The notes beneath the pieces are model-generated. The model was not told the DNA's origin and made no database searches. It was given only the letters and a program-made list of their open reading frames with translations. A stretch of 64,000 bases of DNA from Neckera pumila (Eukaryota > Streptophyta > Bryopsida > Hypnales > Neckeraceae), in NCBI GenBank assembly GCA_963969595.1, contig OZ018412.1:5210501-5274500 (forward strand), written 5' to 3'. Of this stretch, positions 24,772 to 37,550 are shown piece after piece (position 1 is the stretch's first letter; every line of letters begins with the position of its first letter). The position numbers and the translations under genes are program-made.

Positions 24772-25592
24772 TTAACCCCTAAAGTTCCATGATTTTCACC
24801 AAAAACACTCCAAAATTGCCATTTTTAGTACAAATACCAAATTTTTGAAAAAAAAACTTTTTTGAAACATGTAACCGTGGGATCTTATAGTAAACTAGTT
24901 TTAGAAGATGTGGAAAAATTTTCATAATTTTCCACTACGCGGATTGGAAGATATTAGCATTTGAATTGGCAAAAATCCTTTTTTTGTCCTTGCAAAAACT
25001 AGGACAGCTGCACTTTACAATGTCACATTTGTATAAAGAAATGTCCAAATGGTGGTGCTTCTTTGAATTCTTTTTCCTAAACAAGTTGGCTACATGCTCA
25101 ACAAATTTCAAATCATTTGGAATTGTACAATATATACAAAAAAAATAGTAAGTAGAAAGAAGTAGAGAATGATCCAAAATACTAAACTGTTAAGAATTTA
25201 ATTATGGAATTGAAAAATGTCGATCCCAATGGTTGTAATGTTGTAATAAACAACCTACATCCAATGAATATTATTTTTTTCAAAAAACATTAAAAATTGA
25301 GTTAAATAAACAGCTTCAAAGTTTATTTCAGAGTAGAGAATCTATAACTGCCCGCAAACTAACATAACTTTTGACTCATTGGTCAAAATGGAATGATTCA
25401 AAGCTTTCCACATATATATAACTCTAGAAAATCAAATTCAAATTTTTATTTTTGAAAGTGATTTTTGAAAGTGATTTTTTCAGATCTGCCCGGACTGCCC
25501 AGTTACAAAAAAAAGTAACACATTTGGCCATAACTTTTGACTCCTATTTCCAAATGTCTTGAAACTTCGTGCATATGAAAGATACTCCTTAA
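24772..25592. mobile_element. TTAA piggyBac-like element, second subfamily, right end lost
   Basis: It begins TTAACCCCTAAAGTTCC. It runs collinearly with 60657-61595 through the shared GATCTTATAG, GATATTAGCATTTG, TTGAGTTA and CTGCCCGGACTGCCC blocks. It fades near 25590, where the other copy has its last about 100 bp and terminus, so it is truncated. It is non-coding. Confidence 0.7.
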
Positions 25593-28490
25593 CGGTGTTT
25601 CTTGGGGCACTTTTGGCTCCATTGTTGTGCTATTTCAAGCTTTTGAAGGTCCTTGAAAGTCTTCCCAAGAGTTGTGTGTATCCTTGTGTGCTTGTAGTGG
25701 TTTGCTTTGGTCCTTTGTGTTCTTTTTGAGTGGTTTTTGAGTCCGTTATTAATCCTATAGACACCCCCTACCGTACCTTGGCAATGCTGCTTTGGAGGGC
25801 CTTTAGTGTGAGTTTTGAGTGAAGCTAACCATGAGGATTATACAAACTTGCTCTCTTTCCTTTGTACTAACACATTGTAACAAGAGGGGTCTTTGTTGGT
25901 GAGTTAGTAAACTAACCTTTGTCAAAAGGGGCGCTTGGTACTAGTAGGTCCCTCTTCAGCGGTGGAGCTTTGGACCCTCTAAATGCTCTAAGTCCTAGAT
26001 TGTGTGTTAAAAATGTGACCGATGGCGGATCTTTGAACCTCCAAAGTCCTAGGAAGTTCTAGATTTGGTGTTAAAATCAAAGTCACAGCAAAGCTTTGAT
26101 CCCCCCTGGTGGTTATTTCCAAAGTTTAGTATCTAAGAAAATAGGGTCCTTACTAGGATCAATCCCAAGTAGAAATTGTTGATTGTAATGAGAGCGTTAT
26201 ATTCAAACCTTAGATAGCTTTAGACCCTAAAGAGCCCACTCGGAGACCGTTAAAATCAAACCAACCACATAAAAAAGGGATCAGCCATGCTGGGTAATCT
26301 AGCTCAGCCAAGCAACCCGGTAATCTAGCCAAGCCAAGTAGGCCTCCAGCCAAAATGGACGACCTCAACTAGTCGGGCCAGACCTCAACCAGGCCGAGCA
26401 CCAAACAATCAAGCCATAACAGGCTGCTAGCTCCAGATGTAGAGCCTTTTTTTTTTTTAATTCCCTTCCCCCCTCCCCCCCATTTTGTAAACTAATTCTT
26501 TGGCTAATCAAGGGGGAAGGGAGGAAAATGGAGGGGAAGGGATGAAGGTTAGTTAGGGTACAACCAAGCATTTATAGATTAGGAAGAAGTAGAAGCTAAT
26601 ATATTAGGAAAGAATATAAATTAGTAGCTTAGAAGGAGAGGTAGGAGTTAATGGACTAGAAGAAGAAGTAAGATTAGTGGATTAAGGGAGGAGTAAAAAT
26701 AAAAAGCTCAATAAACAAGAGGAAGTAGACATGGCAAAGTAGCCTAATTTAGAAAGTAGGAGCACCCCTGCACACTCACACAAGGGTGATTGCATGAAAC
26801 ACCCGTACTATTTTCCGTCACATATAGCATGTTGATTAGTGTTTTGGCTATAACTTTTGCTTCTTGACTTCAAATTACTCAAAATTCATAGGCAAGGTAC
26901 TTATGGCTATTATACACCTTGTCTGATTTTTTTGAAAAATTTTAAAAAATGTTTTAACTATTTAGTAATAGCCCCCAATATTATGTCACACTTGCCACTT
27001 TTGCAATTTTTAGTACTATTTAGTATCCAAAAAAACAAATTTGGAGCTGAAATTTGGTGGAGATGGTCTTCTAGTAGAATTATAGCTATAGCCAAGAGAA
27101 ATTTTAAAAATACTTAAATTTATGTGGTGTAAAAGTCTATAAATTGAGCTTCATGCCTTTTGCATTTTGAAACATATAAAACATATTTTTGATGGATTCT
27201 TTGGTGAATGACCATTTTGCATAGAATTTTTAGAAACGAAATTTTTTTAATTTACGTATTTCAATTTTTTTCCTATTTTTAACTAATTTAAACATCAAAA
27301 TATTTATTTTCATGAATTTGGGCACTTTTCTAATTCTCCTATTTAGAGAATTTTCCTAGGCTTTTCCTTTGGTGGTTACCTTCATCTTAAACTCTTAAAG
27401 GTGTATACATTAGTTATATTTTTTTTTAAGTTTAAAAATTATTTTTCTAATTTTAAAGTATTCCTAAAACAACGCAACAAAATCAACAGGTGTTTCACAC
27501 AATCACCTATAATTTATGGTTAACAAATTAAATTAGGGTAAAATTTTATCAAATAAAAATTTAAGGATAGAAATTTATAGTAGTAACTTAGAAGAATCTA
27601 AAACCAACCTAAATTTGGGAAATTCTTAAACAACCTAAAAAAATCAAAGGGATGAAGTTTGGAACAAGGATTGGATGAAGTCAAGAACATTCTAAGCATC
27701 CATGGCCAAATCAAGTATCTAGATAGAAGACCCCAAATCAAACCCCAAATCAAACCCCTGGTAGAAATTGAATTGAAAGTAGAAACCACTAGAAACCATG
27801 AATGAAGTTTGAGATACCAATTAGCGATCAAACTTCATCCGTGCACAACTTTTGCTAGGAGTATTGGATTTGGATGAATATCAAGTTTTTGAAAATGGCA
27901 TGAAGCCTCCTACGGCCTAAAAATACTAAATTTAGACTATCATTTTTTATACTTCAAAACCATTGCGGCCTAATTAGTCAAAGTAACCAAGTTGTTTTCT
28001 TTATAATAGATTAGAGCTTTTGGAGTCCTTTGCAAGGTGGTTGGACGTTTAGGTATTAGGAAAGGTCCATTGCTTGGAAGGCACAATGGACCTGCGCTTA
28101 AGCACCCACATAGGATAGAAATTCACATTGAAATCTAGAACCTGGTTGTATACGTCTATTTACTAAGGATGGGTAAATACCCCCCCCCTAGCTTATCTTT
28201 CTTGTAAGATAATCTTCACAGCGATGGTGCCTACCGTAAGGCTTGATTTGATAGATGGTATATTTTTCCTAGTTCTGTTGTTAGACCTTAGACCATACTA
28301 GAATATAGCTAGTGTAGGAGGCAATCATACACAATTGGACCATAGTCTAATATTTGTATTTCTAGAATTAGCACACATTCCTAATCAATTAAGCAGATAG
28401 GTTATGTCATCCTCTTGCTTTGATGAGATGAACCATAAAATTTGCTTAGTCTAGACCAAGCTTCCATACAAGACCGTTTTTTTCACAAAA
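25593..28490. other. Unassigned repeat-like DNA
   Basis: No gene recognised. Around 25970-26100 two diverged units share GGAGCTTTGGACCCTC-like and AGTCCTAG words. 26280-26400 is rich in AGCCAAGC words. From 26820 to 27560 the sequence is very AT-rich. Two short open frames (26857-27117 and 27598-27831) look fortuitous. Confidence 0.35.
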
Positions 28491-29198
28491 GTGGAAAAGG
28501 TTATCCAATTCTATATGCAGTTTTGTGTTCAGCGTACAATAGACTCAAAGATTCAAAATGATACTTTGAATGCTCAACTTCAATTCAATATTGCTCAAAT
28601 TCAAGAAGCCCTACACTCTATCCATCATTCCATCTCTAAAGCCACGCCAATATCCTTCAAATTGAATTGGCTACTATTGACAACCGCAAACTGGAAGGGA
28701 CAAAGATTCGATTCTGTGCCCGATGGCGACTCTTTGGTGACAAATTTTCCAACAAATTATTTTGGATAGTCCGGAAACCTCTCAAATATCATATATTACA
28801 CAATTTCGTGATGATCAATTGATGCCTCTTACATCATGAACAACAAGAATACAATCGCATTTGTATAGAGTTCTATTCTAAACTCAACTTACAAAAAGTA
28901 AAGCGGCTTGAAATTGAAGAAGAATGTGTGGCCATTTTAGCTTGTATTAATACGTGCTTCAACACTTCAATGACCCAACAACTCAATCAATCACTAACTC
29001 AAAGCAAGCTATTCTAAGCAGATGGCTCATGGCCGCAGCCCTGGCTCGGATGATGTAACAATCAAATTTATCCTTAAGTTTTGGGGCACTATTGGCAAGG
29101 ACTTCACAGAGATGGTATTGTCCTCTATCGAGATTGGCTGACTTCCTCCAAGTATGACATTCAAAATTATTGCCCTGATTTTTCAAATCTAGAGACTA
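28491..29198 (+). pseudogene. LINE reverse-transcriptase linker and RT N-terminal fragment
   Basis: The first open frame (DSKIQNDTLNAQLQ...SLVTNFPTNYFG) fits the region between endonuclease and RT of plant LINEs. Further on, KAPGPDG-like GRSPGSDDVTIKFILKFWG and IGKDFTEMV...IEIGLLPPSMTF, then KIIALI, match the RT start (KAPGPDGFxxxFYKxFW...GxLPxxxNxTxIxLIPK). It has several stops. The sequence stops at the left border of the 30-kb ATGACT element; the next RT residues resume at 59541. Confidence 0.85.
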
Positions 29199-29214
29199 AG
29201 ACTTTACAACAAAA

Positions 29215-30060
29215 ATGATGTTTTATGACTGCAAAATATGACTACAATAAGTTGTAAAATCTCTAAATATGACTCACGCAGAATTCACTGTAGATGATTC
29301 GCGCTATGACTGGGTCCAGTCGCTACCAACAAGTCACTTCAGACATGAGTCATATTTGCAGTCATATGGGTTGGAGGGTATAATTAGCCAAAATTAGCCA
29401 TATTTTGCCAACGTGGCATATATGTTGACCATCCTTGATACACTTGACTTCTTCTTGAGGTGCCCAGGCAAATCGAAAAAATCCTACTTGGCATATAATT
29501 GCGTGCAGTCATATTTTTAGCTGACATGGAATATGACTATGGTGAGTCATATTTTGGCTAATATGGCATATGACTCTTGTGAATCATATATTTTGCTGTT
29601 GTAAAAGATGACTTTTATAAGTCATATTTTCCGCGATTATGAAAGAAGATTCTTCTGAGTCATATTTTTTGCTGAAAAATGACTCTCATGAGTCATATCG
29701 TGTGATGATGTGGAATTTGACCCTGATATATCATATTTTTTGTTGATTTGAAATATGACTCTTATGAATCATATTTTTGGATGATGTGGCAATTTGTATG
29801 GAATGTTATTAACAATTTTATGACTAAATGTAGTCATATTTTTAAAAGTACTGAGTCACATTTTTGGCATGATTATAAGCATCATGTGACTATCACCAGT
29901 CATATTTTCACCAAGATATTTTGTGAAATATAATTGAAGCAAGTAATATTCCGGATAAGTGAGAGTCACATTTCTTAGTTTTGTGTGCGCGGCTTGTAAT
30001 TGAGGTAACTGAGGCTAATGATAGTTTCCATCATAAACTATAGTCACATTTTCTATGCAT
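29215..30060. repeat. Left subterminal array of ATGACT / AGTCAT words
   Basis: Dozens of diverged units alternate AATATGACTCNNNTGAGTCATATTTT-like half-sites in both orientations, mostly 50-60 bp apart. The matching right-side array is at 59040-59530. Multi-copy short subterminal motifs are typical transposase-binding regions. Confidence 0.7.
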
Positions 30061-30282
30061 TTTAAATGAACTTGACACATTGCAATATTCCTTACAAATA
30101 TGTGAAGATGTTGCCTCTTTGGTGTTGCAAGTAGACTCTAGTAACTTCATTCCAGCTTGGCACCTACATAAACAATCAAGAAGGTTTATTTTCAGTGAAA
30201 TGAACAATATAGCTCAACCTTTAAAGAATTTAAAGCAATACAAATATGTTGTACAAGTTTAAGATAAGAAAAGTCATAACCA

Positions 30283-30850
30283 TTATATCTTTAGAAAATC
30301 ACAAATAAACAAGAAGAAAGAATAACAATGGTAATAGAGGTACTTAGAGGTAACAACAAGCAAGAGGTAAGATGCAACAAGATACAACAAAAAACAAAAA
30401 GAAGAAAGAACTAAGATGCAACAAGAAACACAAGTGAAGATGCAAAAATGCAACAAATAAGAAGAAAAAGCAAGAACTAAGATGCAACTAGAAGTAACAA
30501 GAAGCATGAATTAAGATGCAACAACAAGAAATTAGAAACAAGAACTAAAAAAGAAATAAGAGGAAACAAGAAGCAAAATGTAAGAACTAAGAGGTAATAA
30601 GAAGAAACTAAAAGCAAAGAGCAAGAACTAAGAGCCAACAAGAGAAAATTCAAAGTAAAAAGCAAGAACTAAGAAGCAACAAGAAGCAAGAATTTAGAAG
30701 CAAAAGAAACAAGATCTAAAAGGTATTAATAAGAAACAAAAACTAAGAAGCAACAAGAAACAAGAGCTAAAAGGCAACAACAAGCAAAACCTAAGAGGCA
30801 ACAACAAGCAAAACCGAAGAGGCAACAAGAAATAAAGAAGAAGAAACATA
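30283..30850. repeat. Purine-rich (A/G) degenerate tandem repeat
   Basis: A run of units such as AAGAAGCAACAAGAAACAAG and AACTAAGAGGCAACAACAAG. The minus-strand open frames across it (Leu/Ser/Cys-rich) follow from the composition and are not genes. Confidence 0.75.
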
Positions 30851-31804
30851 AATAGCCAAATGTTGCACTTTGAGGAGGTGGCTCCAAAAAAAAGGCGGCT
30901 AGGGTTTTAAAACCCTAAATGAGTGGCGGCTACATGGAAGTGGCGGCTACATAGAAGTGGCAGCTAGGGTTTTAAAACCTTAGTTATATAACTTGCCTGA
31001 GTCATACACATGATTTGCTCTAGTCATGTATATGACCAAGGTTGCTAAAGTATGAGCAGGGAGCGATGAGCGTTGAGCGTTGAGTAATGAGTGTTGAGCA
31101 TTAAAAAATTTTTGAAGATTTTGTGGAAAATCTATAATTTCTTACCATAAGGGTTTTTGGTCCATGATTTATTTTAAAGCATAAAGCTATAGATGCACTC
31201 AAAGAAGATGAATGGAGATGAATGGAGATGAATGGAGTTGGATGAATTATTTTTTAATTGGCTTTTTTGAATGAAATACATTTGTTCATGACATTGGATG
31301 AAAATGAGTTTGGATGATTAATGGATGATTGGGACTATGAAACCATTTGTTTTAAATAAATGTCACTTATCAAACATCTTAAATCCAAGGTTTAGGTGTT
31401 TTAAAAAAAATTAAGGACTCATGCTTATATGATATTTTTAAACCATTTTAGGGTGAAGGTACCACATCTAATTAAAATTCACAATTCTTTTTAAACATTT
31501 TTGAAATTCACCAAATTCATTTTGATGCTAGCACAAATATTTACTATTTCTAATTACATGTTTGCATAGAAAAAAGTACCATGTTGCTAACAGAAAGAAA
31601 TAGATTCAATCCACAGAAATTTCTAATAATTGACAACAATAACCATTAGCTCTTGAAACAGATGCTTTTTTTACTACCATTCTAAAGATCATCAAAATGC
31701 AAAATAATTTAAGAATATGATAAAGTGCAAGAATGTAGTGGCCCTTTTAGTCTCACTACATGACATTAGAAAATCAAGTAACAACAATAGTCTTTTAAAC
31801 AAGA

Positions 31805-33229
31805 TCAGTTTGACCCAATGCCACATATAGGAGAAGAATGATCACTATCTTCACTACTATCACTATATGAAAGCCTTGGTGTTTCAACATCTGCTTCAAG
31901 GTCTAAAAACTTCTTGACAGATGTATTGTATGAACGATGCTTGGCAACAGAAATGGGTGATGGAGCCTCTGCCATAACTGTTGCTAAAGTCTCAATGTAA
32001 CATGACAAACTCTTTGGACTGGAGAAGGCGAGAGCATCAAATGCTTGAGAGGATTGCCTCTACAAGATGCAATGATTAAATAATTAGAAACTTTGAACAA
32101 ATTAAAAGACATTGCACAATAAAAGAAAATAAACACATGCCTAAAAGCATCAACAACGTTGTTTTTGAGGCCTTGTAGAAGGTTTGACAATGTCCTCGTC
32201 ATCAGAATCATTCAGCACTATAGGTAAAGGCCGTTTAGTTTGAACAGTGGCAGTAGAAGTAGGAAGGATGATCAAAGGTTGAAGAAGATCTTTAAAAATC
32301 TCACTATCACTCTCCAAGGCCACCAAATGACGTCCAATATTGCGGCATGCATGGATAGAGGCCCCTATTTATTGAATGCAATGTTATTAGTTGCACCAAA
32401 TATGTTATATACAATGTAAAAAATACATAGTTTGAATAATAAAAAATAATGACTAATGAAAAGTACCTGTAGATGCATAACAATCCAATACCACATCACC
32501 AGGTTTTGAAGATGCCTTGATTAGTAGCTGTACAAATACAGGGTCTTTCTCACGGGCACCTCTCCACGGAATTTTACCATTCATGAACTGAGTTTGAAAG
32601 GAGGTGTAATTGTGGAGAAAGTCAACTTTTTAAGATTTGTATCCGCATCACTAAGCTGTTGGTTTATAGTGATAGAAAACTTGGATACCACCGATGTTTC
32701 CTCCCATTATCTTTGTACAAATAAGAGGATCCGAAAGCGTTGTGACTGCAAGGGATAAGTAAATATGATATTTAGTATTTGACTAATACAATGTTACTAG
32801 CACTATACCAAAATGTGGTAAAAAGAGCCGCAGTCAAAATTCATTGCAATTTTTTTTTCCCACAGTGTTGTGCATGCTGTTGATTATTGCTGCAACTTTC
32901 TTTTTGCATTTTCTAACTCGGTTTTTGGAATTTGAAGGCGTGTAATAAACCATTGGAAAGGTATTAAAAAACACCTTTCCAATGGTTTATTACACGCCTT
33001 CAAATTCCAAAAACCGAGTTAGAAAATGCAAAAAGAAAGTTGCAGCAATAATCAACAGCATGCACAGCACTGCGGAGAAAAAAAACTGCAATGAATTTTG
33101 TCTGCGGCTCTTTTTACCACATTTTGGTATAGTATAGAAGTTGTTCAAAACATCGAAAACTACAAATGAGAAAAAATTTAGTAAAACTCACCCAACGTTT
33201 GGATTTTTTGAAACTTGAAAGCTTCATTT
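31805..33229 (-). pseudogene. 3' half of MTase-like gene 2 (separated by the inner insertion)
   Basis: Four exon pieces on the minus strand continue the gene broken at 45366. Piece 33229-33192 continues directly after SWMGVN with EMKLSSFKKSKRW and a donor. Piece 32745-32467 has RFRILLFVQR, a TAA, then a frameshift, then IPWRGAREKDPVFVQLL and VVLDCYASTG. Piece 32364 to about 32175 has ASIHACRNIGRHLVALESD (SAM-binding motif I and the following strand). Piece 32059-31805 has FDALAFSSPKSLSCYIETLA and VKKFLDLEADVE. Each aligns in order with the last exons of gene 1 (MPWRGAREKR, GLGGSIIACRALQRHIVALE, FASPPKAFELPSYASGIA, LDYIDLEAKQ). The TAA and frameshift make it non-functional even without the insertion. 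Confidence 0.9.
32801..33133. mobile_element. Near-perfect foldback MITE (about 165-bp arms)
   Basis: It starts CACTATACCAAAATGTGGTA and ends TACCACATTTTGGTATAGT. The two arms pair almost without mismatch up to a loop of about 10 bp around 32970 (CCATTGGAAAGGT / ACCTTTCCAATGG). It sits in an intron of the 3' half of MTase-like gene 2. A shorter relative is at 46892-46999. The arm identity suggests recent origin. Confidence 0.9.
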
Positions 33230-33240
33230 CATTCACACCC
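33230..33240. repeat. Left target-site duplication of the inner element
   Basis: CATTCACACCC, identical to 45366-45376. It is part of MTase-like gene 2 exon sequence (antisense of GGGTGTGAATG, coding MGVNE). Removing the element and one copy restores that exon's frame. Confidence 0.9.
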
Positions 33241-33402
33241 GGACGACACTACTATGTGAGCGGTGAGCAGAGCGGAGAGCAAAGAGTGGCCCAAAAGAAA
33301 AAAAAATGTTATTTTTTTATTATTTTTAGATTTTATTATTGACAGATTCGAATATTCTAAAGAATATTCAAGGTTTTCCTTAAATTAGTAAAAATTTTAT
33401 GA

Positions 33403-33535
33403 CCTATTACCGTGGAATTAGAGGGCAAAAAAAATCAATGGGCATCTAAAATTTCTAAATTTCCAAACTTTTGATTTAGTTTAAGGCCCAAAAAACTCAA
33501 AATAATTAATTTTTGTGACCTATCACCGTGGAATT
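33403..33535. repeat. Subterminal ACCGTGGAAT motifs, left side
   Basis: CCTATTACCGTGGAATT (33403-33419) and CCTATCACCGTGGAATT (33519-33535) lie about 116 bp apart. Inverted relatives occur near the right end of the same element at 45088-45261. Such motifs commonly serve as transposase-binding sites. Confidence 0.6.
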
Positions 33536-33863
33536 TGATGGCCTAAAACACAATGAAGGTCTGAATTTGTAAACTTGTGATTTAATTGGAGACTTGGGAA
33601 ACGCAAAATTGAACTTATGCGGAGGATGAAGTCGAGAAGGAATTAAAGAGATTGGTGTATTTGGAAGGTTTACAGATTAGCATGTAGAGTGAGAAAATGT
33701 GAGAAACACATGGCAACAATTATAGTAATCCAATGACTTGCGGTGAATAAAAATCATAAAATACGAAATTTTTTTTCTCAAGGGAGTAGATAGCAAAAAC
33801 CTGTGAGGTCAACAAATGACTACATTCATATGAAGATAAAGTAATCCTAGGCTGGCAATAAGT

Positions 33864-36800
33864 CTAGATGGTAGAATGTGTCAAGAGGCCCCCTTCAAGA
33901 ATGAGTTTAACCTCATTGAAGCTAAAGGTTGGGGTATGACTGAACAAGTTCACTTCTGGATCTAAATTAGAGACCTTGACAAACAAAAAGTATAAATGCT
34001 TACAATGTAGAAACAAATGGCGTTTGCAGCCAAATTTGGTAATCATGTCTTTGAAGGCCGGGCAAGTGCAATCGGGGAGGGAGCTCACTGTAAGTTGGTA
34101 AATTGATTGTGTTGGAGCAGGTTTGGACTGCAAATTGATAACACACCCAAATCCAGGGCGAGGAATCATTGTTACCTTCAAGATGGTTCCTTGCATTGCA
34201 TGAGCGGATGCGACCATCTGCATCTGCTTTGCTGATGGTACGTGGGTGGAGCGTCGCGTAGACTTAGATTGCCTTGAAACAGGGTAAAAGTCAGGATTCG
34301 GTGGAACATCCACACCGGAGAGGTCGAGGGGAGGAGCAGAGTTGTTGAATAGTCGTGTTGGAGTTATGCGCTCTTTCTGTGGCAATTGGAAGCCGGCATT
34401 CTCGAGCTTCAAGATCTCCGGGCGAGTGAGGTTAGTGCCAAGCTTTACAGGCCACACGGAAGGAATTGGAGGTTTTTCCTGGTCTGCAGAGAAATTGTCC
34501 ACCCACTTGCGACGCGAGCCTTTCACACAACGCTCAATGTCGTCTGAGCAGAAGAAGAACTTCTCGGGTCTTGGTCTTGTGAATGAGTAATGGTTCCAAA
34601 ATCCGGAGTAGGTTGGAGCAGGGGTGCTCTTGCCATTGGAGACAATTTTGGCAGTACATTTCTTCTTAGTGACAGCGTGCATAGCCCAACAAGACTTTCC
34701 AGAATTACAAGGAAGGCGAGCAATATGCCACAGCTTCTCGTCAACTTTAGATTCTTGAATGGTTGTGATGCGACGGACATCCAATCCAATAGGTGAAGGA
34801 GGCGCCACCTCTTGCACAAACAGGGAGGACTCCTCGACAATTGTAGGTAGAGGTGTAGGATGAGATCTTGTATTTCTCTGACTAACATGCGGGCGAGAGA
34901 AATTGACAGTGTCGGGGCGGTGAGAATCTTCATCGGCTCCAATAGGAGTGTCAGGTTTGCGCTTTTGTGATTCGAAGACCTCGCCGCCTTCGAGGTGTGG
35001 ATTGCGTGTGCAGAATCTGTCACCGCCGGGCATGTCAAGGAGAACCTTTTGCAGCACCATCGGATCGCCAGTTCGCTGAGCCCGATGTTGAGCGCATCTA
35101 AGCTTGAGTTCTTCTTTGCTAGGGCCATCTCCGCCAACGCCACCTTTCAGAAATTGATGGTAAGCCACAACTTGGAGGAATGCTCGAACATAATCGTCTA
35201 CAGTTGCCACATAGAGATCGCCACCCTTGTTGCCGGACTCTTGAAGCCATTTGTTGTGAATGGATTCGGCAAGGTTGCAATTAGGCATCTCTGCAAACTC
35301 CTCAGCCATCATGATTTTCTCCTGTACAAAATAAAGGTTGCATAAAAAACTGAGAAGGTTAGGAAAGAAGTAAAGAGTAAAACATCAAGTGATAACTGAT
35401 AAGTCAACAAACATACCAGTTCCATGAAGCCACCCCATTGTCGATAGCGGAAGTGCCAAAAGGCCAACCAAAGCTGAAGATGCCTTAGTCCATCCTCAGA
35501 GGTGCAATTTGATGATGCCCACCATGCTTTGATAGCAAGGTACCTTGTGTCTTCCTCCAGCATAGACAAGGCGTCGCGGTACTGGAGGCAAAGACGCTTG
35601 TGTTGGTCTTGCAAGTCGTGCTTGATATATAGCTTGGTGTGCTTCTCTAAGGATTGGGTCCAGTGGAAGTAGCACGTCCTCTCGCGCCCTTCGATGGGAA
35701 CCTTGGGATTTCCGGAGCCGTAGACGATGCGCAAGGCATTCCAATTGGCTTGTGCACTATCCGCCATGAATCCTTTGAAGTATGGCTTTGGGATTCCGTG
35801 CCGAGCCATGACATGGTTGAGGTTATGCCAAAAAAGCACTTGAGCATCTTTGTCTTCAGATTGGAAGTCACAACAAGCAATGGTCATGATGCGTTGGTAC
35901 GTCCCATCGTAGACATGGCAGGCCATGGTGGTCCATTTGGAGACGCGCTTGACATGATCAAACATGATCCACGCATGCTCAAGATCTCCACCTGGTTGCA
36001 TGCGATGAACCAAATCGACTCCACTACCGGGTCCAACCTCGGACATCTTGAAGACGAAGACTTTATCCGCTTCATCACCTTGGCCTGGAAATTGATTCCG
36101 CTGAACGTAGGCCCAAGTGCTAACTCCCCTAAGTTTAGCAATGCCATCCATGACTCCTAATCTACGCATGTACTTGAAGGTTGTAACCTTATTGCGGAGG
36201 TGAGGAGAATTCAACTCCTTGCAGCGATCAAAGACGGGCTCTAGTTCTTCTAATGAAAGAAGTTGATGTGCATCATTATCATCGCAAAGGAGGAACTCAC
36301 CTACAAGTTCTTTGCTGGCCTCAAGGACAATTTTGCTATGCGTGGCTTGGGGCATCCTCTCAACATGCTCCTCAATAAGTCTATCAATGCGCTTGCGGCT
36401 ATCTCTGCAATCACCAACCTTGACGGGGTGCCGATGGGTGCCGATATGAATGCAACCTCGCTGAGAAGAGTCTTTACTGTGGACGTAGAAGATCTTAGCA
36501 TCGCAAAGTTCAAGGCACTTGGGTGGCTCCTTGCAAATCCTGCAGACAAGAGTGGAGTTGGTTGGCGGGGGACCACCAATGGCGAAGAGATCCTTGGTAA
36601 AGCCTTGGAAGTCGGTATCGTTTCACCGTGGAGGTTCGATGAGTACGTTGAAGGTAGTCGCAGTTTTGATTCTGGCACTGAAGGTGGCCAACGCAAGTTG
36701 ATGAGCGGAATACAAGACCAAGGTTGTTGCTAATGTTGGTGGTTTGGGTCTTGGTCCAGACATAGCCATCATATTGCTTGTCCATGCCCTCCATGGATTT

Positions 36801-37550
36801 GGCTTTGGTATGAGAAGACGAGGCTCCAACCGGAGGAAAGACAAACATTTGAGTACCATCAAAACGTGGGGGAAGGTAATTGACTTCTTCAATTTTCAAT
36901 CTATTGTAATCTAACTTCTTGAGGATGTTTTTACTACCGGGCATAGAACCTAGTCTACGTAGACATTGAACAATGCAATTAGAAGATTTGGATGAAGAGG
37001 GTACTTGAGGATTTGAAGGTTCAGGGCAAAAGAGAGACGGGGTGACAAATGTGGGAGTCTTGGACAAACAAATAGGATTCACAAGAAGAGTAGGGCGGGT
37101 GAGTGCATCTTCATCGGAGGAATCAGATAGATCAATGATTAGCTGCACACCAGGCTCACTCTTAACTCTCACTAACGGAGGGGTGTTCAACGTGTAAGTA
37201 GACGATTGGAATGGGGTAAGGATTTCAGTCGTTACCCCCATTTGAGATTCAGTGAGCCCATAGACCCTGTACTTGCCAGCGCCCAACTCCCAGACCATTG
37301 ATCCATTTTTGGCAAGCCTAGAATTCTCACGCATGGTTACGGAAAGCAAAGATGTAGCAGGATCAAAAATCTCACGTTCAACCCAAATGGTATTCACCTG
37401 AAAAGAGAATCTGATGCTAAGGTGAAGGGCGGAGACTGATGCAAATCCATCTTCACCTATAGGAATGAGAATGGAGACTCCAAGGCCATGCGCACGGAGC
37501 TCAGCCATCTCAGCCATTGCAGAAACAGTGGAAGATGAAACCATTGACAA
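33864..37550 (-). CDS. Mutator-like DDE transposase, copy B (nearly intact, 2 exons)
   Basis: Exon 1 runs 37550-35417 and exon 2 35321-33864, giving about 1,196 aa. The N-terminal domain (VSILIPIGEDGFASVSALHL) is followed by a WGLGAGKYRVYG-like strand and an acidic DLSDSSDEDA stretch. The Cys/His finger (CVGHLQCQNQNCDYLQR, CRICKEPPKC, CIHIGTHRHPV) resembles WRKY-GCM1-type fingers of MULEs. The DDE core has IMFDHVKR (first Asp), GFMADSAQANW (second Asp), the CYFH pair and NLAESIHNKW (probable catalytic Glu). A C-terminal SWIM finger (CTCPAF...HCKHLYFLF) follows. These features place it in the Mutator superfamily. One extra base in the TTT at 36621-36623 shifts the frame inside the finger; otherwise the frame is open. 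It is divergent from MTase-like gene 1. An internal Met (MAEMAELRAHG) could be the real start. Confidence 0.88.

Noticed and set aside
30283..30850. Leu/Ser/Cys-rich open frames on the minus strand
   Set aside because: They arise from the AAGAAGCAACAAG repeat read backwards; no domain and no neighbouring splice signals.
34523..35143. Long open frame of 206 codons on the minus strand
   Set aside because: It is out of frame inside the second exon of transposase B; the other frame carries the SWIM and WHIAR motifs.
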